From Mycobacterium gastri (GTDB lineage Bacteria; Actinomycetota; Actinomycetes; Mycobacteriales; Mycobacteriaceae): a stretch of DNA of 64,000 nucleotides. A model generated the notes under the pieces. That model saw only the letters and a program-made list of their open reading frames with translations. It did no database searches and was not told where the DNA came from. Made by a program: the position numbers and the translations under genes. Positions 44,849 to 56,300 of the stretch are shown one piece after another. The stretch spans positions 21,113 through 85,112 of the forward strand of contig NZ_LQOX01000103.1 in assembly GCF_002102175.1 (NCBI RefSeq), read 5' to 3'. The first letter of the stretch is position 1; each line of letters opens with the position of its first letter.

Positions 44849-45608
44849 TGCCGCCGCCGACACGTTTGACTGCCGCCCTGACCAGGCCCCGCGGCATCAG
44901 CCGCCCGGCCGTGACGATCGCCTTGTAGTGCAGGCCCGGGACGCTGATCACCTTGCCGCGGGTGACGTCGGCCAGGCTCTGGCTGACCACGTCGTCGACC
45001 TCGAGCCACAGGAACGACGGGAGCTTGGACATGTCGATGCCGGCCCGGGCGTGGAATTCGGTATGCACGTAGCCCGGGCATACGGCGTGCACACCGACAC
45101 CGGTGCCCTGCAACCCGTTGGCCAGGCCCTCACTGAACGAGATCACCCAGGCTTTGGACGCCGAGTAGGTCGACCCGCGGCCGGATAGCAGACCGGCGAC
45201 GCTGGCGATGTTGATGACGGTGCCCGCGCCGGCTTCGAGCATGACCGGCAACGCGGCCCGGGTCAGTTGCATCACCGCGGTCACGTTGACGTCGAGCTGC
45301 GCCTGCAGCAGGGCGGGATCGGTCGTCCAGAATTCCCCGGAGGTGCCCAGGCCGGCATTGTTGACCAACACCCGGACGCCCTGGGAGAGCCGTTCGGCGA
45401 CTTTGGCCCGGTCGGCCGCGTCGGCCAGGTCGGCGGGCAGGATCTCGACGCCGCCGGCCTGCGCTTCCAATTCACCGGCCAATTGCCGCAACCGGTCGAC
45501 ATCACGGGCGACGAGAACCAGGTCGTAGCCGTCACGCGCGTAGCGTCGCGCGTAGCCGGAGCCAATCCCGGAAGTCGGACCTGTGATCAGCGCGACGGGC
45601 CGTGGCAT
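44835..45608 (-). CDS. Short-chain dehydrogenase/reductase
   Basis: This 257-residue classical SDR has the cofactor motif TGPTSGIG (residues 9-16), the Arg-containing ARDVDRL after strand 2 that favours NADP(H), NNAG, the catalytic Ser in INIASVAGLLSG, and YSASK with the catalytic Tyr and Lys. PGYVHTEFHARAG follows. The substrate is unknown; SDRs of this subgroup often act on lipid or ketone substrates. I do not recall an equivalent between pyrE and ttfA in H37Rv. It overlaps pyrE and probably shares its operon. Confidence 0.9.
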   Translation of the reverse strand: MPRPVALITGPTSGIGSGYARRYARDGYDLVLVARDVDRLRQLAGELEAQAGGVEILPADLADAADRAKVAERLSQGVRVLVNNAGLGTSGEFWTTDPALLQAQLDVNVTAVMQLTRAALPVMLEAGAGTVINIASVAGLLSGRGSTYSASKAWVISFSEGLANGLQGTGVGVHAVCPGYVHTEFHARAGIDMSKLPSFLWLEVDDVVSQSLADVTRGKVISVPGLHYKAIVTAGRLMPRGLVRAAVKRVGGGSGRS

Positions 45609-45653
45609 GAGCGACAGTGTACTGACCGGGCGCCGGCCCCCCGGGCCCCGCTA

Positions 45654-46511
45654 TCAGTGCTGGTAGTTGCTGGCTTGCCGGCCGTTACGACCGGCCGGCG
45701 GTGGACGCCGAACACCTTCGGGACGACCTTCGTCACGACGCACCGGTTCGGCCACCCGACGAGCCGGATCGGGTATTAGGCCGGCGGCCGGGTCCACCTG
45801 AGTGCGCCGGGGCGGCAGTTCGGCCTGACGCGCGGATGCCAGCGGACGCCCCGGTGCCGCGTTGCGCGCCGGTTCTGGGCTCTCTTGAGAGGTCTCGTCC
45901 TGCGGCAGCGGCGGCAACACCCGCAACAGGTCATTGAATTGGCGCACGGTACGCAGCCCCTCGTCCCACTGGGCGCGGGTGCTGGAGATCGGCATGCTGA
46001 CCAACGTCCAGTTCTGCTCGTTCCACATGATTTCGGCGCAGTCGGGTGCGGTGTGCGCGAAGGTGACCATGCGCCGGTCGCAGGCCCGCCGGGCCGCGTC
46101 GAGATTGGTGGAGTAGACCATCCGCGGCCCGATCGCGCCGAGCAACCAGATGTCGCTTTCCCGTGGTTCCTTGAGCCCCTTGAGCCGCAGGTCTACCACG
46201 ACGTTGGTGCCCACCTTGCGGTGCAGGGCGATCACCGTGGCGACTTCCTCGAGATCGAAAATGTAGACGGCCTCGCCGCGGATCTGGCCCAGCACCACGT
46301 TCTTGGCCGGGACATCGCCGACCGTCGACATCACACCGCGCTTCCAGCGATGCAGGATTTCGGTCGACTCGCGCTCGTAGTCGAAGCCGTGCGATCGCGC
46401 CCACGACCTACGGCGTCGGCTGCGCCCGCGTCGTCGATCGATGTCGACGTACAGCAACACCACCGCACCGACGAAGCACAGCGCGGACAGCGTGAACCAA
46501 AGCGGGACCAC
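45654..46511 (-). CDS. ttfA: TtfA, trehalose monomycolate transport factor
   Basis: This 285-residue protein starts with one membrane helix (LWFTLSALCFVGAVVLLYVDI) followed by a cluster of Arg residues, giving an N-out, C-in anchor. The cytoplasmic domain of about 160 residues includes KNVVLGQIRGEAVYIFDLEE, DIWLLGAIGPRMVYST and WTLVSMPISSTRAQWDEGL. The last 80 residues are Pro/Arg-rich and disordered. By similarity to Rv0383c it is the essential partner of MmpL3 in moving trehalose monomycolate to the periplasm. The start is a GTG at 46511. Confidence 0.88.
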   Translation of the reverse strand: MVPLWFTLSALCFVGAVVLLYVDIDRRRGRSRRRRSWARSHGFDYERESTEILHRWKRGVMSTVGDVPAKNVVLGQIRGEAVYIFDLEEVATVIALHRKVGTNVVVDLRLKGLKEPRESDIWLLGAIGPRMVYSTNLDAARRACDRRMVTFAHTAPDCAEIMWNEQNWTLVSMPISSTRAQWDEGLRTVRQFNDLLRVLPPLPQDETSQESPEPARNAAPGRPLASARQAELPPRRTQVDPAAGLIPDPARRVAEPVRRDEGRPEGVRRPPPAGRNGRQASNYQH

Positions 46512-46736
46512 GGGAGACAGCCTATCTGCTGATGGGCCCGAATAAAGAATCCGAGCAGGTCACAACCGAATCACAGGACTCAAAACCCAGGCGCGTCGGA
46601 TGCCCGGTCTCCAGTGGCGGCCAAACGGCGGTTACCCGTATTTCCTCGTTGCCCGCGGCCCGCTGGTGGCCCAGGTGGATCATTGCCGACATCGAATCCG
46701 CACTATCGAATCGCACTATCGAGATAGGAGTCATCT

Positions 46737-47177
46737 GTGTCCCTGCCAGACGAGACGCTGCATATCGACGTTCCCGTCGAACTCGACGAGGTGAAGGTCG
46801 TGTTCAGCGTGGCATCGCTCACCTTCGAAGGGGACATGCCGGCCGTCCTGTTCCACCTGGGAATCGTGGTGGCTGATGCCGCCGCCTGGCAGGCCGAGTC
46901 GCAGGTCGTCGCCGTGTTCCATACGAATGCCGGACACGTGACACTCGACGACCAAGCCTACAACGCCAACCGGCACGTCAGTACCGGCAATCCGTACAAG
47001 CCGGTGCTGGCCGACCTGATAGCCAACGGAGTGCACATCGAGTTGTGCGGAGCCACCGCCAGGGCCAGCGGCTGGCGCAACGCCGATTTGATCCCCGGAA
47101 CCAGGATCAACAGAAACGCCATGGCGCGATTGACGCAGCTCGTCCAGCAGGGGTACGTGAAGATTTCGGAATCGTAG
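46737..47177 (+). CDS. DsrE-family-like protein
   Basis: This 146-residue protein has a DsrE/DsrF-like alpha/beta pattern: DEVKVVFSVASLTFEGDMPA, then a long loop, GNPYKPVLADLIANGVHIELCGATA with a conserved-looking Cys, and PGTRINRNAMARLTQLVQQGYVKI. In DsrE-type proteins a Cys near this place carries sulfur. GATAGGAG precedes the GTG start at 46737. It is divergent from ttfA. No partner sulfur genes are adjacent, so the function is open. Confidence 0.75.
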   Translation: MSLPDETLHIDVPVELDEVKVVFSVASLTFEGDMPAVLFHLGIVVADAAAWQAESQVVAVFHTNAGHVTLDDQAYNANRHVSTGNPYKPVLADLIANGVHIELCGATARASGWRNADLIPGTRINRNAMARLTQLVQQGYVKISES

Positions 47178-47426
47178 CGATGTATCAAGGATGTATCCGC
47201 ATCGCGTCGTGTCCGCCGACGGCCATCGCGAACGCCAAACGCGCGGTCGACGCCGCTCTAACCGAGGACCTCACGACCGGCCTGCGCATCGAGGATCAAT
47301 TGCTTCGCGAATCCCTCGCGCAGCCGGTCGCCCGCCAACGGCTGCAGGCGATCATCGACGCCGGCGCCCAGACCCGAGACTTCGAGCTGGGCGCCGCGTC
47401 GAAACCGCCCGCGCGCGAGCCCAGCG

Positions 47427-49973
<2,547 letters not shown>

Positions 49974-50023
49974 GACAACTCCGTTCGGGGTTACGTTTGG
50001 TGAAAAATGCTTGTCGGGTTATG

Positions 50024-50057
50024 CAACGCCGTCAAGGTTGAGTCTGTTCCGCTCAAC
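50024..50057 (-). promoter_or_regulatory. HAIR element overlapping a SigH-type promoter for clpB
   Basis: GTTGAGT-N7-GCTCAAC (50037-50057) matches the HspR-associated inverted repeat (CTTGAGT-N7-ACTCAAG) closely. On the minus strand GGAAC (50050-50046) and CGTTG (50028-50024) are separated by 17 bp, matching the SigH/SigE-type -35 and -10. The repressor site covers the -35, so HspR would block the stress sigma factor promoter. Transcription would start about 40 bp before the GTG. Confidence 0.75.
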
Positions 50058-50259
50058 TCTAGGATGCCGGCGAACGCCCGGCCATATGTCTGATACCACC
50101 TGGCTCAGCTTGGTAACAAGAGACCCCCGAAATCCGGGAAACTCGGCGGTGACGACGGCGATCACCTGGCGACGCCCGGACGCTCAGTCCCCCCGTGACG
50201 GCAGGTACAACACCACGACGTCAGCTACCGTTCGCGTGACGGTCGGAGAGTCTTCGTAA

Positions 50260-50907
50260 ATGGTTGAAGTACTGCCGCTCGCCCTGTTGATCACAGTTTC
50301 GCCGCTGCCGATCATCCCGGGAGTGCTCGTCTTGCACGCGCAACATCCGCGCGAGGGCGGCTTGGCCTACCTCGCCGGCTGGCTGCTGGGCCTGGCCGGG
50401 CTGACCGCGATTTCCATCAGTATTTCCAACCTGCTGGGCGGCCTGCGCGAATCCCCGCCTGCGTGGGCGAACTGGCTGCGGATCGTCGTCGGCACAGCAC
50501 TCATCGTGTTCGGCGTCATCCGTTGGCTCACCCGCCGCGGTCACGATCACATTCCGGTCTGGATGCGCACACTCACCTCCGTCACCCCAACGCGGGCGGC
50601 GCTGACCGGAGCGGCGCTGACCGTGATCAATCCCAAGGTGCTATTGGTCTGTGCGGCAGCGGGATTGGCAATCGGCACCGACGCTTTGGGTAACACCGGG
50701 ACGGTGATTTCCGCCGCGCTCTTCGTCCCCGTCGCCGGATCGTCGGTTACGCTTCCGGTGCTGGCTTACGCTGTTGCCGGCGCGCGCCTCGACGCTCCGC
50801 TGGAGCGACTCAAAACCTGGATGGAAAAGCACAACACCGCGCTGGTGGCGGCCATCCTGCTGGTGATCGGGTTAGCAGTGCTATACAAGGGCATCCACAC
50901 CCTATGA
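50260..50907 (+). CDS. GAP/Sap-family (SfLAP) membrane protein
   Basis: This 215-residue protein has about six membrane helices. Among them are LPLALLITVSPLPIIPGVLVL, YLAGWLLGLAGLTAISISIS, IVVGTALIVFGVIRWL, LLVCAAAGLAIGTDAL and a C-terminal LVAAILLVIGLAVLYKG. The ISPLPIIP- and INPKVLL-type motifs match the mycobacterial Sap/GAP family (sulfolipid-1- or peptidoglycolipid-addressing protein), which takes part in moving surface lipids. No lipid biosynthesis genes are adjacent, so the cargo is unknown. It starts 286 bp from the divergent clpB start. Confidence 0.82.
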   Translation: MVEVLPLALLITVSPLPIIPGVLVLHAQHPREGGLAYLAGWLLGLAGLTAISISISNLLGGLRESPPAWANWLRIVVGTALIVFGVIRWLTRRGHDHIPVWMRTLTSVTPTRAALTGAALTVINPKVLLVCAAAGLAIGTDALGNTGTVISAALFVPVAGSSVTLPVLAYAVAGARLDAPLERLKTWMEKHNTALVAAILLVIGLAVLYKGIHTL

Positions 50908-51009
50908 GCCCCGGCGGGCTGCGGTCGCCGCTGTGTTTCCCCGCCAGAGTCATTCGAGGATATTCCAGACCGCTGAGCACCACGCCCGGCAAGCCTAGAA
51001 TCGGGGTCC

Positions 51010-52176
51010 GTGGGCCTTGAGGACCGGGATGCATTGCGGGTGCTGCGCGACGCATTCGCCCCTCCGGAGGGCCTCAACGAACTCGTCCGCCGGTTCTACA
51101 CCAACTGGTTCGCCCTCGACGTTTCGGTACGCGACCTATTCCCGCCCGAAATGGACTCTCAGAGAGCCGCTTTCGCGCATGCGCTGCACTGGGTGTATGG
51201 CGAGCTCGTCGACCAGCGCGCCGAAGAACCGGTGGCCTTCCTGGCCCAACTCGGCCGGGACCACCGCAAATACGGCGTGCTCCCAACCCAATACGACACC
51301 TTGCGCCGCGCGCTGTATCAGACGCTGCGCTCCGAACTGCGCGACGCCTGGACTGGCAGCGTCGAGCGGGCCGCTGACCAATCGCTCAACCTGATCACCG
51401 GGGTGATGAGCGGCGCCGCTGACGCTGAGGAGGGGCCCGCTTGGTGGGACGGGACGGTGATTGAGCACACGCGAGTGTCACGTGACCTCGCGGTCGTCCG
51501 CCTGCGCCTGGACCAGCCGCTGCACTACCACCCCGGCCAGTACGTCAACGTCCATGTCCCGCAATGCCCCCGCCGCTGGCGATACCTCAGCCCCGCCATT
51601 CCCGCCGACCCGGGCGGAGGGATCGAGTTTCACGTCCGCGTGGTGCCCGGCGGCCTGGTGAGCAACGCCATCGTCAACGAGACCCGCCCCGGTGACCGGT
51701 GGCGATTGTCCAGCGCGCATGGCGACTTCCACGTGGACCGCGACGACGGCGATGTGCTCATGGTCGCCGGCAGCACCGGCCTGGCACCGCTACGGGCACT
51801 GATCATGGCCCTCAGCCGGTTCGCGGAGAACCCGCGAGTCCACCTGTTTTTCGGAGCTCGTTATTCCTGCGAGCTTTACGACCTGCCCATGCTGTGGCAG
51901 ATCGCCGCACACAATCCGTGGCTCTCCGTCTCGCCGGTCTCGGAGTATCCCCGCGACCCGTCCTGGGCCGCCGACTACCCCGACGTGTCCCCGCCGCGCG
52001 GCCTGCATGTGCGTCAGACCGGGCGGTTGGCCGACGTGGTCACCAAGTACGGCGGCTGGGGCGACCGGCAGATCCTGATCTGCGGTGGCCCGAACATGGT
52101 CCGCGCGACCAAGGCCGCTCTCATCGCCAAAGGCGCACCGCCGGAACGTATTCAGCACGACCCACTGTCGCAGTAG
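51010..52176 (+). CDS. Flavohaemoglobin-like oxidoreductase (Rv0385-like)
   Basis: This 388-residue protein has an N-terminal globin domain (1-140, LNELVRRFYTNWFALDVSVR and the proximal-His region LGRDHRKYGVLPTQY). A ferredoxin-reductase-type FAD domain follows (HYHPGQYVNVHVPQ; the WRYLSPA segment replaces the usual RxYS FAD motif). The NAD domain has MVAGSTGLAPLRALI and ILICGGPNMVRATK. It belongs to the type II flavohaemoglobins of actinobacteria, which are thought to act in electron transfer or lactate-linked oxidation rather than NO dioxygenation. The start is a GTG at 51010. Equivalent to Rv0385. Confidence 0.88.
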   Translation: MGLEDRDALRVLRDAFAPPEGLNELVRRFYTNWFALDVSVRDLFPPEMDSQRAAFAHALHWVYGELVDQRAEEPVAFLAQLGRDHRKYGVLPTQYDTLRRALYQTLRSELRDAWTGSVERAADQSLNLITGVMSGAADAEEGPAWWDGTVIEHTRVSRDLAVVRLRLDQPLHYHPGQYVNVHVPQCPRRWRYLSPAIPADPGGGIEFHVRVVPGGLVSNAIVNETRPGDRWRLSSAHGDFHVDRDDGDVLMVAGSTGLAPLRALIMALSRFAENPRVHLFFGARYSCELYDLPMLWQIAAHNPWLSVSPVSEYPRDPSWAADYPDVSPPRGLHVRQTGRLADVVTKYGGWGDRQILICGGPNMVRATKAALIAKGAPPERIQHDPLSQ

Positions 52177-52217
52177 GGTGGCGCCGGGCCGCGGTGCTGG
52201 CCCATACCAGAAACGCC

Positions 52218-52233
52218 GGCGGCGGAAGCCGCC
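52218..52233 (+). terminator. GC hairpin after the flavohaemoglobin gene
   Basis: GGCGGC-GGAA-GCCGCC forms a perfect 6-bp stem with a GNRA-like tetraloop about 40 bp after the stop and 34 bp before the next start. There is no T tract. It may reduce read-through into the epimerase gene. Confidence 0.4.
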
Positions 52234-52266
52234 AATCAGGCCAGGCCGGCCGATTAGGCTGGCGGG

Positions 52267-53157
52267 GTGCACCTCGTCACGCTGCGCGACCCATCCTCCC
52301 CGGTGGCAGCACAATTCGTGCCCGCGGCCGGGATGATCGGCAGCGCACTGACCGACGAGGGTGTGCAACTGCTGGGTCAACGAAAAGGCCTGGACGCCTA
52401 CATCACCGCGGGAAAGACGATGGGGATACCGATTCTGTATCCCTGGGCGAATCGGCTGGGCGCCAATACCTATACCGCCGAAGACGCGACGGTGACGCTG
52501 ACGCCGGGAGCAAACGGAGTTCGCACCGACCCCGCCGGGCTGCCTATCCACGGCGTCTTGGCCGCATACCCGGGCTGGCGGGTCACGACCGAATCGGCGA
52601 ACGAGCTGACCGCCGAGCTGGATTTCGGCGCCGACCCGAAGTTGCTGGCCACCTTCCCGTTTCCGCATATGGTCGCCATCGCGGTGCTGCTGGCCGAGCG
52701 CACGCTAACGGTGCGAACCACGGTGACCGCGACCGGGGACCGAGCGGTGCCGCTGTGCTTTGGTTTCCACCCGTACCTGCGGCTGCCGGGTGTCGCGCGC
52801 GGCGACTGGGTCATCGAAACACCGCCGCTGCGCTATCTGTACCTCGACGAGCTGCGATTACCTACCGGCGAGACGGCCGACCGACCAGCGATGTCACAGC
52901 AATTGCGGGACGAGGCCTTCGACGACTGTTACGACCAGGTTGGCGATGGTTCGGTGTTCGCGGTCTCCGGTGGCGGCCGGCGCCTGGAAGTGCATTTCGA
53001 ATACGGCTTTCCGGCGGCGCAGATCTTCGCGCCCCTTGGTGAGGACGTGGTGTGCTTTGAGCCGATGGCCGCGCCGACGGACGCGTTGCGCCGCGGCGGT
53101 TACCGGCTCGTGCGGCGAGGCGAACCTGCGGTCGCCCAATTTTCAATCCGCGTGTGA
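52267..53157 (+). CDS. Aldose 1-epimerase-like protein
   Basis: This 296-residue protein resembles galactose mutarotase (GalM), which interconverts sugar anomers. It has the sugar-binding ILYPWANRLG, LPIHGVLA with a His, CFGFHPYLRLPG with the catalytic His region, FDDCYDQVG and VCFEPMAAPTDALRRGG with the catalytic Glu. The start is a GTG at 52267. I recall no such gene beside Rv0385 in H37Rv, where Rv0386 follows, so it is either an insertion or a marker of rearrangement near the breakpoint. Confidence 0.88.
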   Translation: MHLVTLRDPSSPVAAQFVPAAGMIGSALTDEGVQLLGQRKGLDAYITAGKTMGIPILYPWANRLGANTYTAEDATVTLTPGANGVRTDPAGLPIHGVLAAYPGWRVTTESANELTAELDFGADPKLLATFPFPHMVAIAVLLAERTLTVRTTVTATGDRAVPLCFGFHPYLRLPGVARGDWVIETPPLRYLYLDELRLPTGETADRPAMSQQLRDEAFDDCYDQVGDGSVFAVSGGGRRLEVHFEYGFPAAQIFAPLGEDVVCFEPMAAPTDALRRGGYRLVRRGEPAVAQFSIRV

Positions 53158-53335
53158 AGCGCTATTAATGCAAAAAAACCCGGGTACACCATCTCTGAAG
53201 TTTTTCTCCGAATCAAAGACGGTCCGCTGTCGCATCTCCCAATAATCGTTACGCTAGGACACTCACGGACCCGATGGATGCGACGGCATCACCTGCCTCT
53301 GCGACGGTGCCCAACGGTTCCAGGCAGGAGAGCTG

Positions 53336-56300
53336 ATGAATTTCGCGGTCTTGCCACCGGAGATCAATTCGGCGCGTATGCATCTCGGCGCCGGGCTGGG
53401 GCCGATGCTGACCGCGGCGGCGGCCTGGGACGGGCTGGCCGTCGAGTTGGGTTCGGCTGCGACCTCTTTTTCCGCGGTGACCACGGGACTCACGGGTTCT
53501 CTGTGGCTCGGTCCGTCCTCGGCGGCGATGGCCGATGCCGCCGCACCCTACCTGGGCTGGTTGAATGCCGCGGCGAACCAGGCCGAGCAGGCGGCCGTCC
53601 AGGTACGGCTGGCCGCAGCCGCGTTCGAGGCAGCGCTGACGGCCACGGTCCATCCGGCCCTCATCTCGACCAACCGCAATAAGTTTGTGTCACTGGTGTT
53701 GTCGAACCTGCTCGGGCAAAACGCGACCGCAATCGCCGACGCTGAAACTCAGTACGAACAGATGTGGGCTCGGGACGTGGCCGCGATGTTCGACTACCAC
53801 GCCGGGGCGTCCGCGGCTCTGTCGACGTTGACGCCGTTTCCACAGACGCTGCGGGGTCTGGCCAACCTGGCGGGTCCGACGGCGAGCGCGTACGGGACTG
53901 CCGCTGCCGCGGTCAACGCGGCCGCAGCCGCAGCGCAGGACATCACCGTCCCCTTCCGCAACGTGGGCTTGGCCAACGTCGGCCAGGGCAACCTCGGCAA
54001 CGCGAACATCGGCGACTTCAATTTCGGCTCGGGCAACACCGGCAGCGGAAACATCGGCAGCGGAAACATCGGCAGCGGAAACATCGGCTTCGGCAATTCC
54101 GGCTCACTATTGACAGCGGGCATCCGCAATATCGGCTTCGGAAACACCGGCAATAACAACATCGGTATCGGTAATACCGGCGACAACAACATCGGCTTCG
54201 GAAACACCGGCAACGGGAACATCGGTATCGGCCTCACCGGGGACCGCCTGCGCGGGTTCGGCGGCATGAATTCCGGCACCGGTAACGTTGGCTTCTTCAA
54301 CTCGGGTACCGGCAACGTGGGAATCGGGAACTCGGGCAGCGGCAACTGGGGCATCGGAAACTCGGGCAACGGCTACAACACGGGCATCGGCAACTCGGGC
54401 GACGTCAACACGGGCTTCTTCAACTCCGGCATCGTCAACACCGGTATCGCCAACTCCGGCAGCTACAACAGCGGCAATTGGAACTCGGGCAGCTTCAATA
54501 CGGGCGGTTTCAACGTCGGCGACTACAACACCGGCTGGATCAACTACGGCAACTACAACACCGGCATCCTCAACGTGGGCGATGTCGACACCGGCGCTCT
54601 TATCTCGGGGAACTACAGCAACGGCATTTTGTGGAGGGGCGATTACCAGGGCGGCGGCCCGGGCATCGGAAATACGACGGGCATCCCGTCGTCGGGCTTC
54701 TTCAACTCCGGCAGCGGCAGCACATCGGGCTTCTTCAACTCCGGCGCCAACAATTCGGGCTTCCTCAACTCGTCGACGGGGACCATCGGAAACACCGGAA
54801 TCGATAACTACGGCGCGCTGCAATCGGGCCTGCTGAATACCGGGAACACCATCTCGGGCCTGTTCAACGTCAGCACGCTGAGCCTCACGGCAGCGGCCTT
54901 CGTCTCGGGCGCCGCGAACACCGGCAGCCAAATGTCCGGCTTCTTCGGTGGCCCGTCGAACTTCAACATCGGCTTCGCCGACACCGGCAGGCTGAACTTC
55001 GGCAACGCCAACATCGGCAGCTTCAATCTTGGCAGCGGGAATGTCGGCAGCGTGAACTTCGGCAGTGGAAATGTCGGCGACGCCAACCTGGGCAGCGGAA
55101 ATTTCGGTTTCTTCAATGCCGGCTTCGGGAACTTGGGCAGCTATAACATCGGCTCGGCAAATCTGGGCAGCTACAATATCGGCCCGGCAAACCTCGGTGA
55201 ATTCAACGTCGGCTTCTGGAACGCCGGCGACAGCAATCACGGATTTGCGAACACCGGCGACAACAACCTCGGCTTCGGCAATACCGGCAGCAACAACATC
55301 GGCGTCGGCCTCACCGGTACCGGCCAGGTCGGGTTCGGCGCCCTGAACTCCGGCACCAACAACGTCGGCCTGTTCAATTCCGGTGCCAACAACATCGGCC
55401 TGTTCAACGCGGGCACGGGCAACGTGGGCGTCGGCAACACCGGCACCGGCAACTGGGGAATCGGCAACCCGGGCACCGGCAATACCGGTATCGGCAATAC
55501 GGGCAGCTACAACACGGGCCTGTTCAACGCCGGCATCGTCAACACCGGCTTCGCCAATGCGGGCGACTACAACACCGGAGCCGCCAACAGGGGCAGCTTC
55601 AACACCGGCTGGTATAACCCCGGCGACTACAACACCGGATGGGCCAACCTCGGCGACTACAACACGGGCGCGTTCAACACCGGAAACGTCAACACCGGCG
55701 CGGTCAACTCCGGCGATTTCAATAATGGCTTCTTCATCAGTGCCGACAACCAGGGCCAGATCGCCGTCAACTTGAATATCACCACTCCGACCGTACCCAT
55801 CGATTTCGAGATTCGAATCCCGATCTACAAGATATATCACCTCGGCGGGCAAGTATATACCATTCCCGGCTTTTATTACCCTAAGACGGCTTTCGGAAAC
55901 TTCTATCTCGGCCCGATGACCATTCCGACGTCCACGATCTCCGCGCCTTACGTGACCCTCACTACCGGCAGCCCCACTACCGCGATCGAGATATCTCTCC
56001 ACGGCGCCCTCGAGGGGCGGACAATCCCCATCATCAATATCGCCGCGGCACCGGGTTTTGGGAATTCGACGAGTGGTCCGTCGTCGGGGTTTTTCAACAG
56101 TGGGTTGGGCAGTTCGTCGGGGTTCAGCAATTTTGGGGCCAACAATTCGGGGTGGCAGAATTTCTCGACGGGGGTGCTGGGGAATTCGGGGTGGCGAAAT
56201 GTGGGTGCGTTGCAGTCGGGTGTGGCGAATCTGGGCAACACCATTTCGGGCTGGTATAACACCAGCACCGTCGATCTGGCCAGCGTGGCCCAGGTTTCCG

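Noticed and set aside
53990..54330. Regularly spaced short repeats resembling a CRISPR array
   Set aside because: The periodic units are MPTR codons in frame inside an intact protein gene; there are no unique spacers and no cas genes.
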